DNA from: CAWBOY01 sp963790585
Lineage (GTDB): Bacteria > Planctomycetota > Planctomycetia > Gemmatales > Gemmataceae
Direction: 5' to 3'
Assembly: GCA_963790585.1 (NCBI GenBank)
Contig: CAWBOY010000005.1
Location: forward strand, 124,001 to 188,000
Length of the DNA: 64,000 bases
In this document: positions 1 to 8,997 of the stretch, in pieces
How positions within the stretch are numbered: position 1 is the first letter of the stretch
Layout: the number at the start of each line of letters is the position of its first letter
The notes under the pieces: generated by a model
What the model was told of the DNA's origin: nothing
The model's database searches: none
What the model saw: the letters and a program-made list of their open reading frames with translations, nothing else
Position numbers and translations under genes: made by a program

Positions 1-442
1 GTCGCGCGCTGGCAAAATTGATGGCCCCGAGCCGACGCAAGCCGATCGTCAATGGCAGATAGCACGCCGCCTTCATGCCGATGCGCTGCCAAATCGGACT
101 CATCTCCGGATAGCGCCGTTCGGCTTCGAGATCGGGGATGACGATCTCTTCTTGCGTCTGCCAGACCACGCCGCCGGGCGATTCACGCGGCGTCACCTCC
201 GGCCCGCGGTAGACATGCTCCGGATTCGCCGGCTCCAAGAGATGCCGCCGCATCAGATCCTGATCGGCGTCGTAGAGCAGAACCGTAATAAAATCGACCG
301 CGACGACAGGCCGCAGCCGCCGCGCCAGATCGTGAAACAACTCCGCCGTATCCGCATGGCGCGTAATCGTCTCACATACGTCAAGCAACGCCTGATATGG
401 AGCCAACCGCGGCTCGGAGTTCGGCGGGGGTTCGCTGGTCAT
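1..442 (-). CDS. GAF-domain signalling protein, N-terminal part (runs off window)
   Basis: Reading the minus strand from the ATG at 442 gives an open frame of 147 codons that runs off the window edge. After a short N-terminal leader, residues about 15-147 look like a GAF domain: the helical start contains ALLDVCETITRHADTAELFH, followed by a strand with VDFITVLLYD and then SPGGVVWQTQEEIVIPDL and the turn LPLTIGLRRLGAINFAS. GAF domains of this type usually head sigma-54 activators of the FhlA kind or sensor kinases; the deciding C-terminal domain lies outside the window, so no choice is made. It is probably cytoplasmic, with no signal peptide. Domain call fairly sure, full function unknown. Confidence 0.7.
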   Translation of the reverse strand, partial: MTSEPPPNSEPRLAPYQALLDVCETITRHADTAELFHDLARRLRPVVAVDFITVLLYDADQDLMRRHLLEPANPEHVYRGPEVTPRESPGGVVWQTQEEIVIPDLEAERRYPEMSPIWQRIGMKAACYLPLTIGLRRLGAINFASAR

Positions 443-478
443 AGCGGATGTTGTAGGGGCGGAAAGGGAAGGCGGCAG

Positions 479-703
479 CTAATCAGGTTTCGTGGAAGTG
501 AGGTCCGCGACCAAGTGTACTGGCGCTTTCGGCTCGGCTGGCGACGCGGTCAATGGCTGATCGGCGAACCAGCATCTCTCCCATTCGGGTGTTGTGCCTT
601 TTGGAGCCTCATCCATGTGGGCCAACGCCGTACTGGAATAAATCGATTCGCATCCGCTTGACGCGAATATAGCCAAAACCACGAGCAGCGCGGCCTTACG
701 CAT
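479..703 (-). CDS. Small predicted lipoprotein
   Basis: A 74-residue protein starting at the ATG at 703. The first 18 residues form a lipoprotein signal: MRK, a hydrophobic stretch, then the lipobox ASSGC with Cys18 as the likely lipidated residue. The mature part is polar and has no recognised domain. The frame stays open upstream to 1027, but the upstream part is low-complexity Arg-rich sequence and runs through a palindromic repeat, so the internal ATG at the lipoprotein signal is preferred. It lies 36 bases downstream of the start of the GAF gene on the same strand. Function unknown. Confidence 0.55.
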   Translation of the reverse strand: MRKAALLVVLAIFASSGCESIYSSTALAHMDEAPKGTTPEWERCWFADQPLTASPAEPKAPVHLVADLTSTKPD

Positions 704-1184
704 TATTGCACTGTGCTTCGGAAAGAGGATTTTTGAGAGCGGGAGCATATGATATGTTCTTGGCGTGTCAAGATGAAGAATCGCAGATTGGCGTTGCGCG
801 AAAGCCATGCCTCTAAATATACATCGTTTCGGCTCGATCATCGAAGCGAATTTGAGCGAGTCTGACGCTCTCCGGTCGCTCACGCTCCCGGCTCGTGAAG
901 ACGAATACGGATCGGGTCCAGCCGCGTGCCAAAATTGGCGGATACATCCGCCAGACCTGCCACATTGACAGCGCTTTTGACGATGCATCTGACACAACGC
1001 CGCTTCATCTCCTTTCACTTCTTGCACTTACGTCACATCCATTTCTCGGCACAAAGGTTGCTGTCACCTGGAGACACCGGTGTATCCGAGGGACGGCGAT
1101 AAACGAACATACGTGCGCGGATTGAAACTGCGAGCCGATGATCCCCACGCGATTGGCACTAACCAGCATAAGGAGATACGTCTG
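704..1184. repeat. Intergenic stretch with half copy of palindromic repeat family A
   Basis: This gap separates the lipoprotein gene from groEL1. At 870-903 it holds a single arm of the repeat whose full palindromic copies are at 17091-17163 and 43083-43155 (core CCGGTCGCTCACGCTCCCGG). The complementary arm is absent here, so this is a half element. No CIRCE operator (TTAGCACTC and its inverted partner) and no convincing promoter for groEL1 was seen. Confidence 0.6.
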
Positions 1185-2911
1185 ATGGGAGCAAAACAAC
1201 TTGTCTATGCGGATGATGCCCGCCAGAAATTACTGGCCGGCGTTAGCAAGCTGGCGCGGGCCGTTCGCTCGACGCTTGGGCCACGCGGGCGCAACGCGGT
1301 TCTCGACAAAGGTTGGGGCAGCCCGACTGTGACGAAGGACGGCGTGAGCGTTGCCGAGGAGATCGAACTGCAAGACCCGTATGAAAACATGGGCGCGCAG
1401 CTCGTCAAAGAGGCGGCCAGCAAGACAAGTGATGTCGCCGGTGATGGCACGACGACCGCGACCGTCATCGCCGAGGCCGTCTTCCGTGAAGGCCTCAAAA
1501 TGATCGCCGCCGGCCATGATCCGATGGCGCTGACGCGCGGCGTCCAGAAGGCCGTCGATAAAGTCGTCGCCGAGCTGGCTCGCGTCGCTGAGAAGATCGA
1601 CCCGAAAGACCAGAAGTCGATCACCGAGGTCGCTACCATTGCCAGCAACAACAAAGCTGAGATCGGTGGCCATCTGGCCGAGGCGATGCAGAAGGTCGGC
1701 GCGACCAACGGCGTCATCACCATCGAAGAAGGCAAGACTTCCGAGACCGAAGTCGTCGTCGTGCAGGGTATGCAGTTCGACCGCGGCTATCTCTCGCCGC
1801 ACTTCGTCACCAACCAAGAAAACGTCAAAGTCGAGCTGGAAAATCCTTATATCCTCATTTACGAGGAAAAGATCGGCTCCGCTAAGAATCTAATCCCGCT
1901 GCTCGAAGAGATCTCCAAGAAGAAGGTGCCGCTGCTCATCATCGCCGAGGATCTCGAAGGCGATGCCCTGGCGACCCTCGTGTTGAACAAGCTCAAGGGC
2001 ATTCTCCAGGTCTGCGCTGTCAAAGCGCCGGGCTATGGCGATCGTCGCAAAGCGATGCTCGAAGACATTGCCACGCTCACCGGCGGCAAGGCGATCTTCA
2101 AGGACCTGGGCGTTCAGCTTGAAAGCGTCACCCTCAAGGATCTCGGCCGCGCCAAGAAAGTCATCATCGACGCGGAAAACACGACGATCACCGAAGGCGC
2201 GGGCGACAAGAAGGCCATCGAAGGCCGTTGCGAAATGATCCGCCGCGAAGTAGCGGTCACGGACAGCGAATATGACCGCGAGAAGCTGCAAGAGCGGCTG
2301 GCCAAGTTGGCCGGCGGCGTCGCTCAGGTCAAAGTCGGTGCCGCGACGGAAACCGAAATGAAAGAGCGCAAGGCTCTCTATGAAGACGCCTTGCACGCCA
2401 CACGCGCTGCAATTGCCGAGGGCATCGTCCCGGGCGGCGGCGTCGCGTTGCTCCAGTGCCGCAAGGTTTTGGACAAGTTCAAGCTCGAAAACGTGGACGA
2501 GCAAGCCGGCGTCACGCTGTTGCTCAACGTCCTCGAGATTCCTTGCCGCATGATTGCTGAAAACGCCGGCCTTGATGGCGCTGTCGTCGTCAACACCATT
2601 CGTCGCAATACCGACAAGCTCAAGAACTGTGGCTACGACGCGGACAAGGGCGAATACAAAAACCTCCGCGAAGCCGGCATCGTCGATCCCGTCAAAGTGA
2701 CCCGTTCAGCGCTCTGCAGAATGGCGCGAGCGTCGCCTGCTTGCTCCTCACCACCGAATCGATGATCGCCGACATCCCTGTCAAGGACAAGGGCGGCGAT
2801 GGCCATGACGATCACCACGGTGGCGGCATGGGCGGAGGAATGGGTGGAATGGGAGGCATGGGTGGAATGGGAGGCATGGGCGGGATGGGAGGCATGGGCG
2901 GGATGATGTAA
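1185..2911 (+). CDS. groEL: Chaperonin GroEL, GGM-tailed paralog (frameshifted near 2707)
   Basis: 60-kDa chaperonin, about 574 residues once one frame change is repaired; it folds proteins in an ATP-driven double ring with GroES. The start ATG at 1185 follows AAGGAGA at 1170-1176; an in-frame ATG-less extension upstream is ignored. ATP-site motifs LGPRGRNAVLD and GDGTTTATV are intact, as are VKAPGYGDRRK and GIVPGGGVALL. Translation runs well to TRSAL near 2706, then shifts: the next frame gives SALQNGASVACLLLTTES, then an acidic and His-rich linker and a long Gly-Gly-Met tail ending at 2911. Removing two bases (about 2706-2707) restores the family sequence exactly, so this is likely a sequence error. 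It is the first gene of a chaperone cluster. Confidence 0.93.
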
Positions 2912-2943
2912 CGTTATTCCGTTCCATCTCCGACATAGGCTTG

Positions 2944-3014
2944 CTCACCAGCCCCGAGTGCAAGCGCGGGGTTCAGAATCAAAGAACCCCGCGTCTGCGC
3001 TCGGGGCTGGTGAG
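2944..3014. repeat. Palindromic repeat family B, copy 1
   Basis: Imperfect inverted repeat between groEL1 and groES. The left arm (2944-2974) and right arm (2984-3014) share CACCAGCCCCGAG...GCGCGGGGTTC and its complement. Related but more decayed copies are at 19296-19360 and 21620-21680. Transcribed, it would form a strong hairpin in the groEL1-groES spacer. Confidence 0.7.
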
Positions 3015-3081
3015 ATCGAAATTAACTTGTAAATATCTCTGTTAATTACACACTAAGAATTTCATTGAGGATTATCGAATC

Positions 3082-3408
3082 ATGGCGAAGGACAAGGAAA
3101 AAGAAAAAGAGGTCGCTCTCAAGGTTCGTCCTTTGGATGACCGCATCGTAGTCGAGCCGCTCGAAGCGGACGAGAAGTCGGCTGGCGGCATCCTTCTGCC
3201 GGACACGGCAAAGCAAAAGCCGCAACGCGGCCGCGTTTTGGCGGTCGGACCGGGCAAGCTCCTCGACAATGGCACGCGCTGCGAAGTATCGGTTGCCAAG
3301 GGCGATGAGGTCATCTATGGCCGTTATGCTGGCAACGATGTCGAAGTGAGCGGCCGTGAAATCAAGATCATGCGCGAGAGCGATGTCCTCGCCAAAGTCG
3401 TGAAGTAA
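3082..3408 (+). CDS. groES: Co-chaperonin GroES
   Basis: A 108-residue 10-kDa chaperonin that caps the GroEL ring. After a charged N-terminal extension (MAKDKEKEKE) it shows the family core VRPLDDRIVVEPLEADEKSA, GGILLPDTAK (mobile-loop region), GRVLAVGPG and the C-terminal GDEVIYGRYAG and ILAKV-like end. The extension of about ten charged residues is longer than in typical GroES. The ATG at 3082 is preceded by TTGAGGA. It sits 29 bases before groEL2, so the pair groES-groEL2 is the classical groESL unit, with groEL1 upstream as an extra paralog. Confidence 0.95.
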   Translation: MAKDKEKEKEVALKVRPLDDRIVVEPLEADEKSAGGILLPDTAKQKPQRGRVLAVGPGKLLDNGTRCEVSVAKGDEVIYGRYAGNDVEVSGREIKIMRESDVLAKVVK

Positions 3409-3437
3409 AATAATTTCCATTTCGGAGTCAAATAAAT

Positions 3438-5065
3438 ATGGCAAAGCAACTTCTTTATACCGACGATGCGCGGCGGAAACTCCTCGCGGCGCGGAAAAGC
3501 TGGCCAAGGCTGTCGGCATCACGCTTGGGCCAACCGGCCGCAACGTCATCCTCGATAAAAGCTTTGGCGGACCGACCGTCACCAAAGACGGCGTCACTGT
3601 TTCCAAAGAGATCGAGCTGACCGACCCGTTTGAAAACATGGGCGCCAAGCTCGTCAACGCCGTCGCGCAGAAGACCAGCGACGTCGCCGGCGACGGGACC
3701 ACGACCGCGACCATTCTCGCGCTGTCGATCTATCAGGAAGGCCTCCGCAACATCACCGCGGGCGCCAACCCGATCGCCATCAAGCGCGGCATCGACAAGG
3801 CGGTCGAAGTCGTCGTCGAAGCGTTGACCGCGATGTCGAAAAACCCCAAAAAGATGTCGCGCGAAGACGTCGAGTATGTCGCGTCGATTAGCGCCAACAA
3901 TGACCCGGCTATCGGCAAGATCATGGCCGAGGCGATCTCCAAAGTCGGCCAGGATGGCGTCATCACCGTCGAGGAAGGCAAGACTTCCGAGACGACGCTC
4001 GAGTTCGTCGAGGGCATGTCGTTTGACAAGGGCTACATCTCGCCCTACTTCGTCACGACCGAAGATATGACTTGCGAATTCGAGGACGCGCTCGTCCTGA
4101 TTCACGAGAAGAAGCTCGCCAATGTCCGCGATATGCTGCCGTTGCTGGAGAAGATCCATAGCACCGGCAAGCCATTGCTCATCATCGCCGAGGATGTAGA
4201 GAGCGAAGCGTTGGCCGCGTTGGTTATCAATAAGCTGCGGGGCATCCTGCAGATTTGCGCCGTCAAAGCTCCTGGCTTCGGCGATCGCCGCAAAGCGATG
4301 TTGGGCGACATCGCCGTATTGACCGGCGGCCAATTCATCAGCGAAGACCTCGGTCTCAAGCTGGAGAACGTCACGGTCGAACAGCTCGGCAAGGTCAAGA
4401 GCGTCAAGGTCGAGAAGGAAGCCTGCACGCTCATCAACGGCGCCGGCAAGAAAGAAGATCTCAAAAAGCGGATCGATCAGATTCGCGCCCAGATGGAACA
4501 GACCGAGAGCGAATACGACAAGGAAAAGTTCTCGGAGCGTCTGGCCAAGCTGACCGGCGGCGTGGCCATCATCCGCGTCGGCGGAGCCACCGAAGCCGAG
4601 ATGAAGCAGACCAAGGGCCGCGTCGAAGACGCGCTTCATGCGACTCGCGCCGCGGTTGCCGATGGCATTGTTCCGGGTGGTGGGGTCGCTCTACTTCGCT
4701 GTGCCGACAATGCTCAGCAGGCGGCCAACGGCCTCAAGGGCGATGAGAAGCTCGGCGCTGAGATCGTCGTTCGCGCTCTCGAAAAACCGGTCCGCACCAT
4801 CGCCGAGAATACCGGCGTGGACGGTGCCGTCGTCGTCGACGAGATCCGTCTGCGGGGCGAAAAGAACGCGAACATTGGGTATAATGCTAATGATCGCGAG
4901 TATGTCGATATGTTCAAGGCTGGCATCGTCGACCCGACGCGGGTGACGAAATCGGCCCTGACCAATGCCGCCAGCATCGCCAGCCTCATGCTCACGACTG
5001 ACGTGATGATCACGAAGATCGATGAGGATGAATCGGCAGCCAAGGTTGTTGGGGCGGTTCGCTAA
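3438..5065 (+). CDS. groEL: Chaperonin GroEL, second paralog without GGM tail (frameshifted near 3488)
   Basis: Second 60-kDa chaperonin, about 542 residues after repair, directly behind groES. The N-terminus MAKQLLYTDDARRKLLA is in one frame and the rest, from the GITLGPTGRNVILD-equivalent region onward, in another. One G appears to be missing in the run near 3488: restoring it gives KLLAGAEKLAKAVG, the normal family sequence. ATP-site GDGTTTATI, the VKAPGFGDRRK stretch and GIVPGGGVALL are present. The C-terminus ends ESAAKVVGAVR and lacks the Gly-Gly-Met tail carried by groEL1. GroEL paralogs without this tail are known in bacteria with several groEL genes, where they often serve narrower client sets; that role is inference here. 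Confidence 0.93.
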
Positions 5066-5076
5066 CGGAGAAAAGT

Positions 5077-5181
5077 CCGTATTCCGTAGCCAGTAGTTCG
5101 TAGCAAAGGACATCACTCATTGGATTGGGGTCGCTTTGTTGCTGGATTTCTTGCTACGGACTACGAACTACGGACTACGGG
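5077..5181. repeat. Imperfect palindromic repeat between groEL2 and dnaJ
   Basis: Left arm about 5077-5105 (CCGTATTCCGTAGCCAGTAG) and right arm about 5151-5181 (CTACGAACTACGGACTACGG) are imperfect reverse complements separated by about 45 bases. The right arm itself repeats the unit CTACGGA. It fills most of the 126-base groEL2-dnaJ spacer. Confidence 0.6.
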
Positions 5182-5191
5182 CTAATAAGTG

Positions 5192-6331
5192 ATGGCCAGC
5201 AAAATCGATTATTACGAGGTCCTCGGCGTCGCTCGGAACGCGGACGACGAGGTTCTCAAAAAGGCGTATCGAAAGCTGGCGATGCAGTATCACCCGGACC
5301 GAAATGTCGGGGATGCGGTAGCCGAGGGCAAGTTCCGCGAGGTCCAAGAGGCATTTGAGGTCTTGAGAGACGGCGAAAAACGCCGTGTTTATGATCGTTA
5401 CGGCCATGCCGGCCTGGAGCAGATGGGCGGCGGTCGGCCTAGCGGCGACGCTCGCAGCTTCTTTGATAGCATTTTTGGCAATGGCGGCGTCTTCGGACAG
5501 GTGTTCAATGAGCAACGCTCCAACTCGGGCGTTGTCGAACTGGAAGTAGAGCTGGAGATCGATCTGATGGAGGCGGCCCGAGGCTGCCGGAAAAAGATCG
5601 CCATCCAACGTAGCGAGCTTTGCGCCGTCTGCGGCGGCAGCGGAGCCAAAAAGGGCAGCCATCCCGAGCGCTGCCGCAAGTGTCAGGGTCGCGGCGAGAT
5701 TTATCGCGGCAATTCGTTCATCGCCATCCCCACGACCTGCCCGGATTGCAATGGCTCCGGTGCCATAATCAAAGAGAAATGCAACGAATGCCGTGGCGCA
5801 GGGCGAAAATTCGTGCCATTCGAGCTGGAAGTCGAAGTGCCCGCGGGCGTCGATACCGGCGATGGCCGCAGGCTGGAACAGATGGGCCACGCCGGCGTTC
5901 CAGGTCGGCCGCGCGGCGATCTGCTCTGTGTCTTCAAGATGAAGCCGCACGAGCTGTTTTCGCGCAAGGGGCCGCACTTGATCTGCCGGGTGCCAATCAC
6001 CTTCAGTCAGGCGGCCCTGGGCGGGCCGCTGGAGATTCCAACGTTGGACGGGCCAAAAACGCACCAGCTCGAACGAGGCACACAGACAGGGCACGAACTC
6101 CATTTTCGCGGCCTCGGAATGCCAAGCTTGCGATCTCGGCAGCGTGGCGATCTCGTTGTCGTATTGACGGTAGAGACGCCGCGAAATCTGACCCGCCGCC
6201 AGGAAGAACTCCTGCGTGAGCTGGCGGAGCTCGACCAAAAGCATGTCCAGCCCGACCAGCTCGGTTTCCTCGACCGCTTGCGATCTTTCTTCTCTGGTAA
6301 TGCCACGAAGAAAGACGGCTCCCACTCTTGA
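5192..6331 (+). CDS. dnaJ: Chaperone DnaJ (Hsp40)
   Basis: A type I DnaJ of 379 residues that stimulates the DnaK ATPase and hands over clients. The J domain (about residues 1-70) contains YYEVLGVARNADDEVLKKAY and the essential HPD in YHPDRN. A Gly-rich linker follows. The zinc-binding region has all four CxxCxGxG repeats: CAVCGGSG, CRKCQGRG, CPDCNGSG and CNECRGAG. The C-terminal substrate-binding domain has VEVPAGVDTGDGRRL and FSRKGPHLICRVPITFSQAALGG. The ATG at 5192 is preferred over the GTG just before it. No dnaK is in the window; grpE follows within 76 bases, suggesting one chaperone operon. Confidence 0.95.
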   Translation: MASKIDYYEVLGVARNADDEVLKKAYRKLAMQYHPDRNVGDAVAEGKFREVQEAFEVLRDGEKRRVYDRYGHAGLEQMGGGRPSGDARSFFDSIFGNGGVFGQVFNEQRSNSGVVELEVELEIDLMEAARGCRKKIAIQRSELCAVCGGSGAKKGSHPERCRKCQGRGEIYRGNSFIAIPTTCPDCNGSGAIIKEKCNECRGAGRKFVPFELEVEVPAGVDTGDGRRLEQMGHAGVPGRPRGDLLCVFKMKPHELFSRKGPHLICRVPITFSQAALGGPLEIPTLDGPKTHQLERGTQTGHELHFRGLGMPSLRSRQRGDLVVVLTVETPRNLTRRQEELLRELAELDQKHVQPDQLGFLDRLRSFFSGNATKKDGSHS

Positions 6332-6406
6332 ATAATGAATGATTGGCGCCTCGGAACGGGTTGTCCTCGACCCGGCGGCGGCGCTTTTGTCCGATAGGAG
6401 GGCATC

Positions 6407-6929
6407 ATGTCAGAACAAAATGAAAACGCTGCCGCGCCTGAGACGATGCACGACCCGGTGGCCCGGGCCGAGAAAGCCGAGCGCGAGCGCGATGAATATC
6501 TGAACCTGGCCAAACAGGTCAAAGCGGATTTCGACAATTACCAGAAGCGAAACCAGCGTGACCTGGCCCAAGAGCGACGCTTCGCCTTGTCGCCTTTGGC
6601 CGTCTCGCTATTTCCCGCGATGGACAACCTCGATCGCGCCATGACCGCTGCCAAAGAATCGGGTGAGACAGGCCCTCTCGTTCAGGGTGTCGCGATGGTC
6701 CAGGCCCAGTCTGCTCGACGTGTTGCGCCGCCACGGCATTACGCGGATCGAAGCCCAGGACAAGCCGTTCGATCCCAATCAGCATCAAGCGGTCTCACAG
6801 GCGCCCAGCGACAAACACCCGCCGATGACCGTGCTGCAGGTTTTGGAACAAGGCTATCAATTACACGATCGGATCTTGCGGCCGGCGAGCGTCATCGTTT
6901 CGACAGCGCCGCAAACAGCTCCGAATTAG
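6407..6929 (+). CDS. grpE: Nucleotide exchange factor GrpE (frameshifted near 6710)
   Basis: GrpE, about 173 residues after repair, releases ADP from DnaK. The first frame from the ATG at 6407 (preceded by AGGAGG) gives the long helix with YLNLAKQVKADFDNYQKRNQ and FPAMDNLDRAM. The match breaks after VQGVAMVQAQ. The family sequence resumes in the next frame as LLDVLRRHGITRIEAQDKPF and then DPNQHQAVSQ and LRPASVIVS, ending at 6929. One extra T near 6710 explains the shift. Because the original frame stays open into the next gene, an uncorrected prediction would fuse GrpE to the FmdB-type protein; that fusion is an artefact. Confidence 0.88.
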
Positions 6930-6976
6930 AGCCGAGCGCAGAGCGTTCGTTAACAATACGCCAGGAGAAAACTCCG

Positions 6977-7303
6977 ATGCCGACCTATGACTATAAATGC
7001 GATGCCTGCGGGCACGAATTCGAAGAATTCCAATCGTTCAAGGATGAAGTGCTCAAGAAATGCCCCGTATGTAAGAAGTCAAAGCTCCGCCGCCTTTTTG
7101 GCACGGGCGCAGCCATCCTCTTCAAGGGCAGCGGATTCTACGAAACCGACTATCGCAGCGAGTCTTACAAGAATGCCGCCAAGGCCGATAGCGAGGCGAG
7201 TAAGCCAGCTCCCGCCAAAACCGATACAACCAGCACAACCCCAACGCCCGCTAACCCCGCTAAGCCTGCTAAAGACTCGAAAACCTCGAAGTCCGGTGAA
7301 TGA
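6977..7303 (+). CDS. FmdB-type zinc ribbon protein
   Basis: A 108-residue protein starting at the ATG at 6977 behind CCAGGAGA. The N-terminal half is a zinc ribbon of the FmdB/CxxC_CxxC_SSSS kind: MPTYDYKCDACGHEFEEFQS, then KKCPVCKKSKLRRLFGTGAA, so two CxxC pairs bind one zinc. The motif GSGFYETDYR is also typical of the family. The C-terminal half is a disordered tail rich in Ala, Thr, Pro and Lys. Proteins of this family are named from a putative regulator in formamidase operons, but their role is generally unproven. It is located between grpE and yacG and probably co-transcribed with them. Confidence 0.88.
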   Translation: MPTYDYKCDACGHEFEEFQSFKDEVLKKCPVCKKSKLRRLFGTGAAILFKGSGFYETDYRSESYKNAAKADSEASKPAPAKTDTTSTTPTPANPAKPAKDSKTSKSGE

Positions 7304-7310
7304 GTAACCG

Positions 7311-7502
7311 ATGATAAGTGTGACTTGTCCGATCTGTAAACAACGAATGCAAGGACAAAGCATTAAGGAATGGCCTGAATTTCCCTTTTGCAGCCGCCGC
7401 TGCAAGACGATCGACCTTGGTCGTTGGCTCGGCGAAAGATATACCCTTCCCCGGGAGGGGGAAGTGGAATCCGTCGAAGACGACGAGAGCGAGTCCTCGT
7501 AA
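7311..7502 (+). CDS. yacG: DNA gyrase inhibitor YacG
   Basis: A 63-residue protein with the YacG signature: CPICKQ near residue 6, then WPEFPFCSRRCKTIDLGRWL, giving the four zinc-binding cysteines. In E. coli YacG binds GyrB and inhibits gyrase activity. The last dozen residues are acidic (ESVEDDESESS), as is common in the family. The ATG at 7311 follows the FmdB-type gene by 7 bases, so the two are probably translated from one message. A strong terminator follows at 7538. Confidence 0.93.
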   Translation: MISVTCPICKQRMQGQSIKEWPEFPFCSRRCKTIDLGRWLGERYTLPREGEVESVEDDESESS

Positions 7503-7537
7503 GCCGGTCGAATACTCTTCGACCGTTCCCCATAGAG

Positions 7538-7571
7538 GAGAGGCGTGGCCTTTTGGCACGCCTCTCTTTTT
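7538..7571 (+). terminator. Rho-independent terminator after yacG
   Basis: A perfect 10-base stem, GAGAGGCGTG (7538-7547) pairing with CACGCCTCTC (7557-7566), closes a 9-base loop and is followed by five T. It ends the chaperone-yacG transcription block and lies just before the convergent accC end at 7596. Confidence 0.85.
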
Positions 7572-7595
7572 GGCGCTGAAACCAGTTTGACCTGA

Positions 7596-8954
7596 TTACG
7601 TTTTCAATTCGCCATTCTGCATCGCGCGCTCGATGAACGTCGTGTCCATCTTTCCTTCGATGAAGCGTGGATGGCGCAGAATTTGTCGATGCAAGCCAAT
7701 TGTCGTGTGGATGCCTTCGACCACGAATTCACTGAGCGCGCGCAGCATGCAAGCGATCGCTTCTGAGCGCGTCGGCCGATGTACGAGTAGCTTGGCCACG
7801 AGCGAATCGTAATGGGGCGGCACGCGATAGCCGGTGACAACGTGGCTGTCGAGACGAACGCCCGGGCCGCCGGGAGGTTGCCAGCGGGTAATCTGACCGG
7901 GTGAGGGTCGAAAGCCGTTGGCTGGATCTTCGGCGTTGATGCGGCATTCGATCGCGCAGCCCTTGGCGACGATATCCTCTTGCCGGAGCTTCAACGGCTC
8001 GCCGGAAGCGACGCGGATCTGTTCCTTGATCAGGTCGACGCCTGTGACGAGTTCCGTGACCGGGTGCTCGACCTGGATGCGAGCGTTGACTTCGATGAAG
8101 TAGTAGCGATGGTTCCGATCGACGAGAAATTCGCAGGTTCCGGCGTTTTGATAGCCCGCGGTCTTGGCCAAACGCACCGCCGCCTCGCACATCGAGCGCC
8201 GTACTTCCTCGGGCAGATCGGGGGCTGGCGACTCTTCGATGAGCTTTTGATGCCGTCGCTGTGACGAACAATCGCGCTCCCATAGATGGACGACATGGCC
8301 ATGCCTGTCGGCCAGGATTTGCACCTCGACGTGGCGCGGCTGTTCGATGTATTTTTCGAGATAGACGCTGCCGTCTTTGAATGCTTTTTCCGCCTCTTGG
8401 CTGGCCGAGACCAGACCCTCTTTCAGGCTCTTGTCATCGCGGGCAACGCGCATGCCACGACCGCCGCCGCCGGCAGCGGCCTTGATGAGAACGGGATAGC
8501 CGATCTCTCGGGCCAGCTTGAGCGCGACATCCTCGCGTTCGAGCAGGCCTTCACTGCCGGGGACGACGGGAACGCCGGCCTGTTGCGCCAGTTTGCGTGC
8601 CTGATTCTTGTTGCCGAGCCGAAACATCGCCTCTTGCGGCGGTCCGATGAACTCGATGTTGCAATCGCGGCAGACTTCGGCGAACTTCGAGTTTTCGGAG
8701 AGGAAGCCGTAGCCGGGATGAATCGCCTCGGCGTGGGTGGCTTCGGCGGCGCTAATGAGGCGCGGAATTTTGAGGTAGCTTTCAGCAGCGGCCGCGGGTC
8801 CGATGCAGACGGCTTGGTCGGCGAAGTCAAGGTACGGTGCGCCGCGATCAGCTTCGCTATAAACGGCGACCGTTTCGATGCCGAGTTCTTTGCAGGCACG
8901 AATGACCCGTAGGGCGATCTCACCGCGATTGGCAATCAGAATGCGCTGAAACAT
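7596..8954 (-). CDS. accC: Acetyl-CoA carboxylase, biotin carboxylase subunit
   Basis: A 452-residue biotin carboxylase that carboxylates the biotin on AccB using ATP and bicarbonate, the first half-reaction of fatty acid synthesis. It starts MFQRILIANRGEIALRVIRA and shows the preATP-grasp domain, the Gly-rich ATP loop AAAGGGGRGMRVA, CSSQRRHQKLIEESPAP, EFLVDRNHRYYFIEVNARIQ and VEHPVTELVTGVDL, with the catalytic NxRxQVEH region intact. The C-terminal domain has ECRINAEDP and PPHYDSLVAKL. Length is normal. It is downstream of accB by 43 bases on the same strand, the usual accBC order. Confidence 0.97.
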   Translation of the reverse strand: MFQRILIANRGEIALRVIRACKELGIETVAVYSEADRGAPYLDFADQAVCIGPAAAAESYLKIPRLISAAEATHAEAIHPGYGFLSENSKFAEVCRDCNIEFIGPPQEAMFRLGNKNQARKLAQQAGVPVVPGSEGLLEREDVALKLAREIGYPVLIKAAAGGGGRGMRVARDDKSLKEGLVSASQEAEKAFKDGSVYLEKYIEQPRHVEVQILADRHGHVVHLWERDCSSQRRHQKLIEESPAPDLPEEVRRSMCEAAVRLAKTAGYQNAGTCEFLVDRNHRYYFIEVNARIQVEHPVTELVTGVDLIKEQIRVASGEPLKLRQEDIVAKGCAIECRINAEDPANGFRPSPGQITRWQPPGGPGVRLDSHVVTGYRVPPHYDSLVAKLLVHRPTRSEAIACMLRALSEFVVEGIHTTIGLHRQILRHPRFIEGKMDTTFIERAMQNGELKT

Positions 8955-8997
8955 GAGTCCTTGGTGGAAGAAATATCCTCTTCAAAAGCCAGTTCGC

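Noticed and set aside
1000..1184. CIRCE operator (HrcA site) upstream of groEL1
   Set aside because: TTGGCACTAACC near 1155 looks a little similar but the inverted half is absent.
2690..2911. Programmed ribosomal frameshift in groEL1
   Set aside because: No slippery heptamer is present, and many other genes in the window carry similar indels, so sequence error is simpler.
3455..4639. Long 394-codon minus-strand frame opposite groEL2 (and similar ones at 1230-1817 and 1890-2504 opposite groEL1)
   Set aside because: These are mirror frames of GC-rich groEL codons. They show no family motif, and the plus strand is clearly groEL.
5168..6325. 385-codon minus-strand frame opposite dnaJ
   Set aside because: The plus strand carries all DnaJ motifs; the opposite frame has no recognisable domain.
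6407..7303. Fusion of GrpE with an FmdB-type zinc ribbon in one frame
   Set aside because: The GrpE C-terminus is in the next frame and the zinc ribbon has its own ribosome site and ATG at 6977. The fusion arises from one extra base.
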